From Dichetophora obliterata (lineage: Eukaryota > Arthropoda > Insecta > Diptera > Sciomyzidae), in NCBI GenBank assembly GCA_963920525.1, contig OY986438.1:127533420-127597419 (forward strand): a DNA stretch of 64,000 nt. The letters run 5' to 3'. Both the position numbers and the translations under genes were made by a program. Below the pieces are notes generated by a model, which saw only the letters and a list, made by a program, of their open reading frames with translations, was not told the origin of the DNA and ran no database searches. Positions within the stretch are counted from its first letter, which is position 1; every line of letters begins with the position of its first letter. Below are positions 10,433 through 23,587 of this stretch, in pieces.

Positions 10433-12397
10433 AGTTAAACTTAAACTTAACTTAAACTTAAACTTAACTTAAACTTAACTTTAAATTAACTTAAACTTAA
10501 CTTAAACTTAACTTAAACTTAACTAAAACTTAACTTAAGCTTAAACTTAACTTAAACTTAACTTAAACTTAACTTAAACTTAACTTAAACTTAACTTAAA
10601 CTTAACTTAAACTTAACTTAAACTTAACTTAAACTTAACTTAAACTTAACTTAAACTTAACTTAAACTTAACTTAAACTTAACTTAAACTTAACTTAAAC
10701 TTAACTTAAACTTAACTTAAACTTAACTTAAACTTAACTTAAACTGAACTTAAACTTAACATAAACTTAACTTAAACTTAACTTAAACTTAAACTTAACT
10801 TAAACTTAACTTAAACTTAACTTTAAATTAACTTAAGCTTAACTTAAACTTAACTAAACTTAACTTAAGCTTAAACTTAAACTTAACTTAAACTTAACTT
10901 AAACTTAACTTAAACTTAACTTAAACTTAACTTAAACTTAACTTAAACTTAACTTAAACTTAACTTAAACTTAACTTAAACTTAACTTCAACTTAACTTA
11001 AACTTAACTTCAACTTAACTTAAACTTAACTTAAACTTAACTTCAACTTCACTTAAACTTAACTTAAACTTAACTTAAACTTAACTTAAACTTAACTTAA
11101 ACTTAACTTAAACTTAACTTAAACTTAACTTAAACTTAACTTAAACTTAACTTAAACTTAACTTAAACTTAACTTAAACTTAACTTAAACTTAACTTAAA
11201 CTTAACTTAAACTTAACTTAAACTTAACTTAAACTTAACTTAAACTTAACTTAAACTTAACTTAAACTTAACTTAAACTTAACTTAAACTTAACTTAAAC
11301 TTAACTTAAACTTAACTTAAACTTAACTTAAACTTAACTTAAACTTAACTTAAACTTAACTTAAACTTAACTTAAACTTAACTTAAACTTAACTTAAACT
11401 TAACTTAAACTTAACTTAAACTTAACTTAAACTTAACTTAAACTTAACTTAAACTTAACTTAAACTTAACTTAAACTTAACTTAAACTTAACTTCAACTT
11501 AACTTAAACTTAACTTAAACTTAACTTCAACTTAACTTAAACTTAACTTAAACTTAACTTAAACTTAACTTAAACTTAACTTAAACTTAACTTAAACTTA
11601 ACTTAAACTTAACTTAAACTTAACTTAAACTTAACTTAAACTTAACTTAAACTTAACTTAAACTTAACTTAAACTTAACTTAAACTTAACTTAAACTTAA
11701 CTTAAACTTAACTTAACTTAAACTTAACTTAAACTTAACTTAAACTTAACTTAAACTTAACTTAAACTTAACTTAAACTTAACATAAACTTAACTTAAAC
11801 TTAACTTAAACTTAACTTAAACTTAACTTAAACTTAACTTAAACTTAACTTAAACTTAACTTAAACTTAACTTAAACTTAACTTAAACTTAACTTAAACT
11901 TAACTTAAACTTAACTTAAACTTAACTTAAACTTAACTTAAACTTAACTTAAACTTAACTTAAACTTAACTTAAACTTAACTTAAACTTAACTTAAACTT
12001 AACTTAAACTTAACTTAAACTTAACTTAAACTTAACTTAAACTTAACTTAAACTTAACTTAAACTTAACTTAAACTTAACTTAAACTTAACTTAAACTTA
12101 ACTTAAACTTAACTTAAACTTAACTTAAACTTAACTTAAACTTAACTTAAACTTAACTTAAACTTAACTTAAACTTAACTTAAACTTAACTTAAACTTAA
12201 CTTAAACTTAACTTAAACTTAACTTAAACTTAACTTAAACTTAACTTAAACTTAACTTAAACTTAACTTAAACTTAACTTAAACTTAACTTAAACTTAGC
12301 TTAAACTCAAATCTTACTAACTTAAGCTTAACTAAAACCCAACTTAAACTCAACTTAAACTTAGACATAGACTTAGACTTAAACTAAGGCTTAATCT
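10433..12397. repeat. ~1.96 kb tandem array of an 11-bp unit
   Basis: The unit is AACTTAAACTT (phase arbitrary), repeated about 175 times with few variants: AACTTCAACTT, AACATAAACTT, and occasional loss of 5 or 6 bp (AACTTAAACTTAAACTT). Degeneration rises at both edges (10433-10560, 12290-12397), as expected when unequal exchange homogenises the centre. It is not the insect telomere repeat (TTAGG)n. It has no open frame. Confidence 0.97.
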
Positions 12398-12589
12398 TTG
12401 TTAGCTTTTAAAAATAATTTTTTTAGAAGCAAATATGAAAAATGAAAGCAAAATATGAGATTTTGACCCTTTTGCATACCCACCCAAACATATTTATCTA
12501 AACATTAGATTCTAAAGCATATCTTTTTTTTAGTTAGCTCCATAATAATTTCTTCGATTTTAGAATGAAAAATAACACAAAATATATAT

Positions 12590-15500
12590 GGGGCATTCCA
12601 CGTCAAATCGGACGGCTTGGAGAAATTTTTTTTTATTTGTTTTAATTTTTAGTATGTTGATGTTCCTTTTCAATAGCATAACTCAGTAAATTTTCAGATT
12701 TTTTCGGCTACTGGTTACAGAGATATCGTATTTTAAAATAACCGCATTATAAGGAAACTGTGTTCAAATAAATACTCATAACTTTTTCAATGTTAGTCGA
12801 AATAGAACAATTTTTTTTTTTGTATTTTGTGTTTTTTTATCTACTATCTAATAAAAAATAGAAAAAATGTTGCACAGTGGGCTTGGATGCGATTTTTGGG
12901 ATGTAATATTTTAAATATATTTTTCTCACTGTTAGTGTTCTTCGATTTTCTTGAAATTTGTTTATATTAAACTTAGATTTTTTCACAAATTTTAAGCCAA
13001 ATTTGGTAGTGAGTTTCGAAAAACTACTATTTTTTCTGATTTTTTAAAGTTTGGTCAGAAAATATTTTTCGCTTTAAGCCACTGTGTAATATTTGAATAT
13101 CTGATGAATCATAGCAAATCATTGGTGGTTCGAAGCAAATGTCAAAAATGTATTTTTTTCGATTTTGCTTTGGTCTGGCAATTCTCTAAAAAATTATATA
13201 AATTTCATAAGTGAAAGTGTTTCAAAGTTATAATTGCAACCTAGAGTTTTATGTATAATTGCAACCTAGAGTTTTATTTCAAAGTTGTATAAAGCTTTCC
13301 GTGAATATTTAATTCAATATGGAACACCAAAATCGATTTAATGAATGTTGCAACCCATTGAATTTAGAAAAGCATCGGACAAACAAAGATTTGAGACGAG
13401 CTTCTGCACAATTGCAGCAATCATGGGGCTTAAGCCGTTCACATTATCTATGCTCAGGTTGTAGAAAACGTTTGCTTTCATTAAAAACACCATCCTCTGC
13501 TTTAACTTATGAAATTAATAGAAATCGTGAAGAAGAAACTTTCGAATTTTTGGGTGATGCTGATTGTGAAGTTGCAAGTGTCATAAGTCCTTTCTCTGAA
13601 TTGAGTATTGATACACAATTACCTGTTGTAAACCAAGCTTTACCTTTGTTGAATATATCTTTAATAGATGAAAATTCTGTAAATAAGCAATCATATTTAA
13701 AACAAAAATATGAGGAAATTTGCTCAAAATTTGCAACGCTTTTAGGACTGGAATATAGAGAGAATCTTTATGAGAATTCTTTGCATTTTAAAGAGATTAT
13801 TGAAAGCTTAAAACAAAAATTTTACGATGAAAACACTAATGGAGATCAAAAAATGCAAATATTGACTATATTACCTGTTTCTTGGAGCTTAACTAAGATT
13901 TGTGATGCCATGGGAGCAACAAAGCATATGGCAGTTGTGTCAAAACACTTAAAGGAAAAGCAAGGAGTTTTGTCAATCCCTGAAAAAAAAGGAAATGTGC
14001 TTAACAATTTCTAACAATTCCTAAAAGGTGTTTGTTTCATTTAAAATTTTGAATAGTTTTGTAATAAAAAATTTATTTCCAGGGCGAATCATATCTCCTG
14101 ACATTAAAAACAAAGTTCTCGAATTTTACAAAAATGATGATGTTAGTGTCAATTTGCCTGGTAAGAAGGATTTTATTTCTGTGAGAAATGCTGATGGGCA
14201 AAGACAACACATTAAAAAAAAACTTATTCTATGTAATTTAAAAGAGCTATATAAAACATTTAAAGAAGAATATCCTGACTATAGTATCGGATTTTCAATT
14301 TTTGCGTCATTGAGGCCCCAACATTGTGTACTTGCTGGATCTAGTGGTACACATACCATTTGCGTGTGTGCTTCACATCAGAATATCAAACTCATGATGT
14401 TAGGTAAATATGTCTAATAGTTCATCCTTTTCGTGCCCACATAATTTTATTTTATATCATGATAAGTGCTAAGTTAGCAGTATTAACTAATAACGAAACA
14501 CAGCCTCTAGTGCAATATAGTGACTGCTTAAAACTGATTTTATGTCCTTTTCCATCATCCGATTGCCATTATGGGAAATGTTCAGATTGTCCAGGAATCG
14601 ATGTCTTTAAAAATATATTAGACAACTTATTTGACCACAATGCTGTTGAAAATATTACGTACAAATATTGGATATCTAACCCTCGTTGCAGCCTCGAGAC
14701 GCTTGCGAAAACCTCATCGGAATTCGTTGATATATTTTGCAATCATCTTGTCAGTCTTTTAACACATGATTATATAGCAAAAGAACAATCTGCTTTTTTG
14801 AAACAAATCAAAGAATCCTTAAAAAAAGATGAAATTGTGGTGATTTGTGATTTTGCTGAAATCTACGCATTTGTTATACAAAACGCAGTACCCGGTTTTC
14901 TTTGGAACAATAATCAGGCAACGATATTCCCGACAGTTATTTATTTCAAGTATAATGAAGAGCTCACTCACCGAAGTCTGGTCATAATTTCTGATGGCAA
15001 TAATCACGATGCAATAGCTGTATACGTGTATCTGAGGATTATTACTGACTTTGTAAAAGAATTATTAGCAAATGCATCTAAAATATTACTTTTCTGATAG
15101 CAATTCAAAAATTTCAAAAATTTTGTAAACATATATTATCACAAGGAAGACTTTAAGATAGCTGCAGAATGGCATTATTTTGCAACAGCACATGGTAAAG
15201 GACCATGCGACGGTATTGGAGGCACATTGAAAAGAATGGACACTAGAGCAAGTCTTCAGAGACAGATTGATAAGCAAATAACTACTGCTCTGGAATTGTA
15301 TGAATGGGCATCCGAGCCGAATTATTTACCGAACATTAAAGTAAAATTTTCTCCACAACAGCATTATTTTGATGCAAAAGAAACTTTGGATTTTCGATAT
15401 GAAACGGCTAAATCTATTCCGGGCACGCAAAAATTGCATGCAATAATTCCTACTAATGCTGGTACAATAATTGCTAAAAAGTTTTCTAGATCAAAAAATG

Positions 15501-16107
15501 AAAAAGTTTTTACAATTTTTAAAAAAAATACTTAAAAATAATAAAAAACAATAATAATTTTGGTTCTAGTATTTTAATTTTTGTTTTTTTGATAAAATAC
15601 AAAATATTACACAGTAGTTTAAAGCGAAAAATATTTTCTGACCAAACTTTAAAAAATCAGAAAAAATAGTAGTTTTTCGAAACCCACTACCAAATTTGGC
15701 TTAAAATTTGTGAAAAAATCTAAGTTTAATATAAACAAATTTCAAGAAAATCGAAGAACACTAACAGTGAGAAAAATATATTTAAAATATTACATCCCAA
15801 AAATCGCATCTAAGCCCACTGTGCAACATTTTTTTCTATTTTTTATTAGATAGTAGACAAAAAAACACAAAATACAAAAAAAAATTGTTCTATTTCGACT
15901 AACATTGAAAAAGTTATGAGTATTTATTTGAACACAGTTTCCTTATAATGCGATTATTTTAAAATTCGATATATCTGTAACCAGTAGCCGAAAAAATCTG
16001 AAAATTTACTGAGTTATGCTGTTGAAAAGGAACATCAACATAGTAAAAATTAAAACAAATAAAAAAAAAAAATTCTCCAAGCCGTCCAATTTGACGTGGA
16101 ATGCCCC
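12590..16107 (+). mobile_element. DNA transposon with ~510-bp terminal inverted repeats
   Basis: The ends are GGGGCATTCCACGTCAAAT at 12590 and its complement ending at 16107. Inverted arms run 12590-13098 and 15598-16107 and match nearly base for base. The element is flanked by ATATATAT on both sides (12582-12589 and 16108-16115), compatible with an 8-bp duplication but uncertain because the flank is a dinucleotide repeat. The interior carries one transposase gene in the plus orientation. The 3.52 kb size, intact ends and high arm identity suggest fairly recent insertion. I cannot assign the superfamily with certainty. Confidence 0.93.
13319..15535 (+). pseudogene. Transposase gene, three exons, two lesions
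   Basis: This encodes the transposase of the surrounding long-TIR transposon. I infer exons 13319-14027, 14083-14403 and 14478-15535. The introns begin GTGTTT (14028) and GTAAAT (14404) and end TTTCCAG (14082) and AGTTAG (14477), and they keep the frame. The product would be ~695 residues. The N-terminus has a Cys-rich patch (CCNP..H..CSGC). A second lies near 14550-14592 (C-x5-C-x4-C-x2-C). The C-terminal half has CDFAEIY, which probably holds a catalytic Asp, and WHYFATAHGKGPCDGIGG, a signature I associate with uncharacterised transposase-like proteins of aphids and other invertebrates. Lesions are an in-frame TAA at 14012-14014 and adjacent TGA TAG at 15095-15100, where a second Asp-containing motif would be expected. 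Family placement is inference. Confidence 0.8.
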
Positions 16108-16115
16108 ATATATAT

Positions 16116-16880
16116 TTTGTTCAATTAAGAAAACTATTAATCTTAAAACATCATTCACAACAACCTCTTTACATCCGGAAAAACTTTACTTTTCACATAT
16201 CGCAATATTTCAAAATTTAACAAAAAAAAAACAAATGCCTTAAAAACATGAATAAATATTTAACAATTTAGTAATCTACACACACACGATTCTTTTTTCT
16301 AAAAAGTATGCTCCCCTTCATGCAAAAAATATTTTTAGAAATTGTGTACATAACTTTCTATAATTCGTAAAATTAAGCATTCAAATCTGTACTCAAATTA
16401 GATTTAAGATTATATGAAAAGCGTAGTGAACTTTTGGTTTTAAATGTAGATTTAAAAATATATCTGTAGCGTTCTATAATAAAATCTTAAGTGTAAAAAT
16501 CATGTTTCGAAAAATCTTGCTTCAAAGTTTTTAACCGCCATACAAGTAATATGAAAGGATGTTTCGTTTTTGTTCCATAACTTTGACTACGGTCAAGCTA
16601 GAAGCTCAATAAAACGCCACAGAAATATATGTCATAAAAGGTTTTTTTTAAATATTTTTATAATTTACTTAATTGGTTTCTTAACAATTAAGAATTCGTG
16701 CTTATTTTTATTAAATTTTGTAAATACCTTCGAGTGCTATGTGACCGCTTAAAATGGTGTTGTTTCCGTAATGTTGTAGTTTAGTTCACACTATTACTAG
16801 CACATTATTTTTAACACATTTTTTAATGTGTATTCTTAAAAGAGTAATTTATCATAATTTTAAATTATTATGCAAAATCA
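16116..16880. other. AT-rich non-coding sequence
   Basis: No gene or repeat is supported here. It is simple AT-rich sequence between the long-TIR transposon and the next repeat boundary. Confidence 0.5.
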
Positions 16881-18137
16881 ATCTATACTATTATATAAAA
16901 TAGCGAAAATGTTTTGTTCAAGGTAAAAGTACTGGGCCGATTTTTATGAAAAAAAGTTTTAAAATATCATATTTGTGCTTCAGCTGTTTTTAGGGGTACT
17001 TTCTTTTCGGAAATAAGTATATTTAATTAAAGGGTTAAGATATTTCAAAAATCTTCCCAGCTGCGACGCATTGGTTAATCGTTTGCTTTTCACGAGTTTG
17101 TGTTGCAAGAGTGAGAGTTTGTGTTGAATAGAGATACCACAGCGCTATAAAAAAAACAGATGCACAACGAGCAAGGCCAAAAGTGATATACCTATAAATG
17201 TAATGCTGGGCTCAAAAAAAAAAAAAAAACATAAGAAGAAATTTCTTTTATTTCGTTTGGCTTGTATAGTTTATGGAGATTGATTAAAAAAGCGTCAATT
17301 TCGACATGCTAGTTATTTTAAAAATTAAAATGTTAACACTTTAAAGCATTTTACTTATTTGCTTGTCATAAAACTGTGAATGCTTCTGTTATAATTGCCA
17401 TTCGGATTGATATATATTTATAAAAAAGCACCAAATCACTTTCTTTACGAATTTTATAAGTTTAACTCAAACTACTACAAATGGTGTTATAATTCGTGGT
17501 CTTACTGTAAAATTTTTTTTCATAGATTATTTTCGTTTTCGGTCTTTATTTGACATTCTTTAAAAATTGAAATAAGCTCTATTTCTTAAATTTTTTAACT
17601 ATTTGCTTACAAATAATACTGTAGGGACATAAAAAAGACACACGAAAATGCCGAGACACGTTAACTTTGTTTTTGGTCGTAAAGTGTAGTGGCATACTCA
17701 GTTTTTCCCAATCGGATCAATATCTCGAGATATTTGCTATTGAAATTTATTCACTTTTAGACTTATTTTTAGCTATATTTTCCTTATATTTGGAGACCAA
17801 AAATTGTGACAAACTCCAATTTTGCTTAAGCTTTCAGAATTTAATGTACTTATGAAATAAAAAATCATTTGAGTAAAAAATTTCAAGATATTTTTTAAAG
17901 CTTTTAAGTTCAAATTTTGTCAAACTGCAAGAAAAATCGAAATTGCTTAACTTTTGGAAAATCATGGATTCAGCAAGGCTAGCTCGATTTTCACGTTTGA
18001 GGTATTTTTGAAAAGACAATAAAAAGGAATTTTTATAAAACTATAGAAACTTTTTCAAGTGAAGGTCAAATGATGGTAAAATATAAAAAATCTGAATGTC
18101 TTGAGATTTTGATCTGATTTCGAAACACTGCCACTAA

Positions 18138-18644
18138 AGGCTGCTTTACATTGTACTACTGTGTGTTACCACATGTGAGATAGAAAGTATTATTGAATTT
18201 CATCATGCTATCATTTTTAATTATTGTATGAAGAATTTTTCGCTTTTAGACTATCTCACAGAGACGCACCACATTTTTATACTTTACACTATACTAAAAC
18301 GTGAAAATTTGAGTAATGAATCGGTTTTTAATGAATTTAAAGCCCCTACAAAGTTCAATAAGCTGTAAAACTGCTTTTTTCTGTTATTCCATTTGAAAAT
18401 ACATTACGACTTTAAAATTTTCTCACTTAAATAATAAATTTCAAGTAAGTTTATGGTAAAATGCATCTCTGATGGGATAGAATGTGTGATGAAATTAGAA
18501 ACAAACCACAAAATAAAATGTGGTACGACATGCCAAAAAAATCAGAACACACATTGCTTTCAGTTGTTTACACCATCTCACTTTCTATCACACATGAAAA
18601 TATTGACATGTGTTAACACACAGTAGGATAATGTAAAGCGGCCT
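18138..18644. mobile_element. ~507-bp MITE with TAA target duplication
   Basis: The left end AGGCTGCTTTACATT and the following CTACTGTGTGTTA-ACATG block are mirrored by ACATGTGTTAACACACAGTAGGATAATGTAAAGCGGCCT at the right end (shortened here to the matching blocks). TAA flanks both sides (18135-18137, 18645-18647). A 3-bp TWA-type duplication is typical of PIF/Harbinger elements, so this is probably a non-autonomous member. No ORF. Confidence 0.75.
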
Positions 18645-19924
18645 TAAGTTCTACGACCGAGGCTTAAGTTTACTTGTCTCGACGTTTTTTTGTGCCTTTT
18701 CAAAACTTGTAAATTTACCTACGGTGTAATTCATTTCTTTTTTCTAAAAACCATATATTGAGATAAAATTTTTTAGCCGTGATTATATTGTCCTTTTTGT
18801 AATATTTAATCACTTCAAAAAATGCAATGCATAAAACAAAAACCGAATTTATTTTTCTGACAGTAGCTGTCTTTGTGAATAAGTTTACAATAAAAGCGAC
18901 GGCTTTAAAGTGGGTTAAAGCAGCTCGCCATCATAGCTCCTTAGTACACAAAAGAATTAAATAAATTTTGCGCTTCGCAGAAGTAACACTTAGAAAAAAT
19001 CCCAAGCAATTTGATTTAAATGTAAGATAAATTTTTTTAATGTTTAATTTTATTATAATTTCTGTCATAGTTATAGCACAAACTAAGAAAAAATTTAACC
19101 AAAACCAATGCAAGTTCTTATAAAACCCTAAAGGCAGCATAAAAACCCCTTAAGTGAAATAATTCTGATTTAACCAACAAATTGTATTTTAAAGCACTTT
19201 AAGGATTAAGTTTACAAAAATATATTTGAAGTGTATCTTGTTTAAAAACAACACAAAGGATGCAAAAACTAGTAGGAATTTCAATAGTCTTCATAGTTAG
19301 CTTTTTGACTGACGGCCACTATGGAATCTGCTAAAGTTGTTGTAATTGTTGTTGTGATAATTTTACTTAACTTTGTTAAAGCAGGAGAAGACTGTTCATA
19401 ATTTTGAATAATTCATTTCCTTAATTTAATGAAGTTTTAATATTTGATTTGCTTTCCATGCAAAATAATGACTTTTGAATTATGAATAAATTGTATCTTT
19501 ACTCAGATTATAGCTTAAGGAAACGGTATTATTTCCCATTGTTCTGTGTCAAACAAGAATTAATGACAGAAAAAACAGAAGTCGTGTAATTAAAACTTTT
19601 GTATGCTGGTTCGTGAGAATTAATGATAAATAACGAGAAGAGAGATGTAAAAATTGCATTGAACATTTGTTTTCGAACTAGTTCAAGTGTCAAATGTGGC
19701 ACGAAAACATTTGCTGGAAGTTTTTGCTACAATTTCATTGTTCTCATAAGTAAAAATATGGTATTTTGCAAATAATTATTTGTATACATCACATTCTGTC
19801 GATGGTTATAAAATAGTACTGGGTAAATAATTTAAAATATTATTCATCTTGAAGTATAGAGTTATGTATATATAATAATAAAACACACAAAATAAAAGAA
19901 ATTACAAATATATTAAACTTGTAT

Positions 19925-20115
19925 TCTTCGGCAGGGCGGAAAAAGTGGACTTGGAAACCAATTTTTACTGCACTTGCTGATCAAACAAACCATACAAACT
20001 AAATACCAAATTTAAGTCTTATACGACCAAAACCGTCTGAAATAAAACATTTTTATTGATTTGGGTTGGTAAAAGGGCGCGTTGAAACCCATTTTTGGTA
20101 CAGTTGCCGACAGTA
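19925..20115 (-). repeat. Inverted fragment of the Helentron-like repeat
   Basis: Read on the minus strand this gives CCCTTTTACCAA, a block of AATAAAAATG, AAGACGGTTTTGGTCGTAT and AAATTTGGTA, the same order as at 4060-4125 and 58000-58065. It also holds two internal half-copies (GAAACCAATTTTTACTGCAC and GAAACCCATTTTTGGTACAG). Confidence 0.6.
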
Positions 20116-20887
20116 ACCATACAAACCAACAGAACGACGACGTCAAAGCTTTGCGAGAAAATAAAGCGGTTCCTTCAAAAGAAGCTTAAGCTTCAAAAAT
20201 TTTTTGCCATTGCAGCTCTTTTTTTATTTTGTGAATTGTAGAAACAAACCCTTATTTCAGTACTTGATTTACTTATTTTAGATTAAAAAGTTAAATTACA
20301 TTCTAAAATATTATGCACATAAAAACAGAACACAAAAGCCTTAAATGAATAATTCACAAAAACAATTAGTTTCAAAAAATTAAAAAAAGCGGTGAATTAG
20401 TTAGCCTCAATTTGTTCAAATGATTCATCTAAGCTTACGTTTGCCGAAGATATAAAGTTCTATTTTTACTTTTTTGTAAGGGTGCAGGATTTTCTAATTT
20501 AATGAAGGCTAGTCACTTGTTGAAAATAAACGGTTTTTGAAACGGTTTAAAATTTTCCCAATTTTATTTTGAAAGAATGACTAATGCAGATTAACCTTAC
20601 AGCGAAGAAATAAGAACAGATAACAATACTGCTTTAAAGCTATAGGTTCTCTTTCTCACCAAATTTTGAAAAATGGCTGCCCAGTGTTGATTCTTTCTAT
20701 GTACAATTACCAGATCGGATTGATATATGAGTTATGAAGTCAAACAATAAGCCCTAAAAATATACGAAATAGCTTATTTCCGCATATTAAATGCGTTCAT
20801 AGCAAATTTATCTGTAAATGTGTTAATTTTGAAATGCACGCCATAATTCTGGATGCACAATTTGATATATAAATATCAAACTCCATT

Positions 20888-21617
20888 TGATTTAAAACAA
20901 TCACCTGCGCAATCGCAAAATCATTTTTCACTGTAGGGTATTAACGGACTTGATACACAAATTTTATTTTGGTTTAAAAAAATAGTTTGTAAAAATAGCT
21001 TTTACACGTAAAGAAATAGCATCTCTGAGGTAAGAAAAATAAATGACGGGCTTTATATAGAATTTTCGAGTTAAACAACGAAAGGAAAGAAACAAACTTT
21101 AAGTAGCTGTCTATACTTCATGCTGGCAGTTTGCATTCGCTTGCTGTTCCGTTTGGTTTTTTTTTTGCATGCATGATCTAAATGAAGTCAAAATTAAACT
21201 CAAGAAACTTTCTTTGATTAATAATTAAAAACTATTAAAGAAGTTTTTTATTTTTTTTTTTTAACTCGCAGATCTAGTTAAACAACAAAAGAATTATAAA
21301 GCAACATTGCAAGATATAATTAATAATTTACAAAAGAACTTTATAAATCAGAACTTTTTAAAGACGAAATCTATACAATAGTAAAATATACAATTTTACC
21401 AAAAGTCCAAATTTTTGAACCAAAATAAAAAAATTTTGATTTCAAGTCTGTTTTATTATACACCTGAAGAGGTCAAAGCATATTAACACTGTGAAAACAA
21501 TTGTAACGTACAGGAGGCGTGGCCAGTGTAGAAAAGTATTTATATTCTTGATTAGCGTCAATCCTTGAGTGAAAAGATTTCGCGATAGCGCAGGTGATTG
21601 TTTTAAATTAAATCGAC
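20888..21617. mobile_element. ~730-bp segment with ~45-bp inverted ends
   Basis: TTTAAAACAATCACCTGCGC and the following ATCGCAAAATC at about 20890-20930 are matched in reverse complement by GATTTCGCGATAGCGCAGGTGATTGTTTTAAA near 21577-21608 (blocks given). The interior has no credible gene. Probably a degraded inverted-repeat element; ends and target duplication are not defined. Confidence 0.6.
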
Positions 21618-22700
21618 GAAAGTTGTTCCATTTGTATTTGTGTGCTAAATGTAAATCCATAGTCCATTTTTTTCTATCATGTCTAATACTTGAGATATAG
21701 GCAAAAATATGTATACCGGTTTTTTTTCTATGTTAATTGGATCATATCTGTTTAACGTATCGGTCAGTTTCAACCGCTTTAAAAAGTAGCCATTTCTGTG
21801 TACTCAAATTCATTATCTTTAGTAGTTTTGAATATATTAGCCTTCAAAAATTTCACATTTTTTTGCATATTTTTACCCCTGTTACTTTTTTTATCTTTCC
21901 ATACAATTCCAAAAACTTATTTTTTTGTCGGATGGACAATCTTTGAAATTTTAGTAAACATTTTACTTTTTGCCAACGCCATTGATGGTTTGACAGATAT
22001 TTCATCATTTCAAATGCGTAAAAAAGATATAGTCCGACTAACATTCAAATAAACGTTTCTCACATTTTTTTTCTATATCTCCAAAACTTGACCTGAAACG
22101 AACTGCGTACATTCATCTTCTTTGGTGCAAAAGTTGACCATTATTTGTTAACCTGTGTTATTTTAAGATTTAATATCTGTTTTGTTTAAAGTACTTTAAA
22201 CTGGAAAATTGCTCTAGCTATTTTTTGTCGGTGTTTTGTAATAGTGGCTTTATTTTTAAATTCAAAAAGATGGCAGCATTGGTACCGCACACAATACATT
22301 TTGCTGTTTCTGTTTTGCGGACCTTTTTGACTTCTTTTTATCTTGCTCAAAAAGAGCTTGAAAAGAGAGCTTTTGTCTCACAGCGATAAAGAAATAATAC
22401 ATTTTTCAACACAACAATTTTTTCTATCTTGTTAGCTTTGCTTTGTATGTTGCTCAAATAGAGTTTAAAAAGATAATGCTTTTTTTTGCTGAGAATAAAA
22501 ATAAATAAATTGTATGGTTATACTCTTATGAGTTTAATCAGTTATTTAAATAATAATTAGCATATTTATATAGCTTAACTTTCAAATACATACGTAAAAT
22601 AGCTACCCAATAGAAAAAGAATTATTGAAATAGCGCCTGCCGTACTCAAGCTCTGAGCTGACGTATATACGTGAGTCTCCTTTTATATAATAGTATAGAT

Positions 22701-23533
22701 AAAATTAGAAAACTTTTCAAGTAACTGATCAACACGACTACGTCTTATGAAGGCCATACTATGGGCCAATTTTGAGCGCCATATTTTCCAGCAAGCCGGC
22801 CTTACTTAGGAAATCCCAAATAATGCGTTTCAAATCGCCAACTTTGCTGGTTTATCAGCATAGACTAGTGACTTTTAGCCTTATCTTAATTTTTTAGTCT
22901 AGTTGTCGTGGTTCATTAGAAAATTTTAAAATTTTAGAGGTAGTTTAATTTTGCAATTACACACTTTAAATACACTCAGCAAAAAATTTTAAGAATTTTG
23001 CAATAGTAGTGCTGACTTTTAAATGTCAAATAAATAACACACGTTTTATTTTGGGTTAACTTGCGGTAGAATCAAAATATGTAACGTTAAGCAGAAACAA
23101 AATCAAGTGCTACTAGCGGCATGAATCATAACAGGCATTGTGTAAGTTGATCGCTGCTAAAGTAGTACGCTGAAGTTTTTAACCCGTTAGTAGGTTATGA
23201 TGTTTTGTTTTACAAACAGATGTAGGGGAAATTGTCTAGTAGTGGGTGTAAGCTAGCAGTGGGAATTTGAATTTTCAGGGTTTTTTCTGTGGCAATACCA
23301 ATGTTTTAACTTTGACAGGCCAGTCGTATTGCCTTTTCTCTTTACATGTTGTTTTGAAACTTAGGAAATACCATGTTGTTTAGAAACGAAAAGACGCGTT
23401 CGTTTGAGCTGTGCTGATAACGGTGTTAAAAAATACTGTTTTTTGGTTTTTTTTACGTCTTAAGTTTCGTGGCGATATTAAAAGTGAGTATATGGTTTGT
23501 TCAATAGTTTTTAGTTTTAAATAATATGTGGCA
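22701..23533. other. Non-coding sequence, nothing recognised
   Basis: I see no gene or repeat in this stretch. It precedes the split coding remnant that starts at 23534. Confidence 0.45.
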
Positions 23534-23587
23534 ATGGATTTGTGGCGTGCGGCACTAAAAATAAAGAAAATTGTGCATTATCAAAAT

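Larger units (their letters stand above)
16881..22700. mobile_element. 5.8 kb segment bounded by a perfect 20-bp inverted repeat
   Basis: ATCTATACTATTATATAAAA at 16881-16900 is exactly complementary to 22681-22700. Just inside the right end are two short palindromes, AAGCTCTGAGCTG and ACGTATATACGT. Starts of the 'TCTATACTATTATATAAA' type are common at Helitron/Helentron ends in insects. This could be one large element whose coding capacity has been lost, or two separate elements in opposite orientation. No helicase or Rep reading frame is visible. Smaller repeats (18138-18644, 19925-20115, 20888-21617) lie inside. Confidence 0.5.

Noticed and set aside
10433..12397. CRISPR-like array or telomeric repeat
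   Set aside because: The 11-bp units are contiguous with no spacers, so not CRISPR. The unit is not TTAGG or another known telomere repeat.
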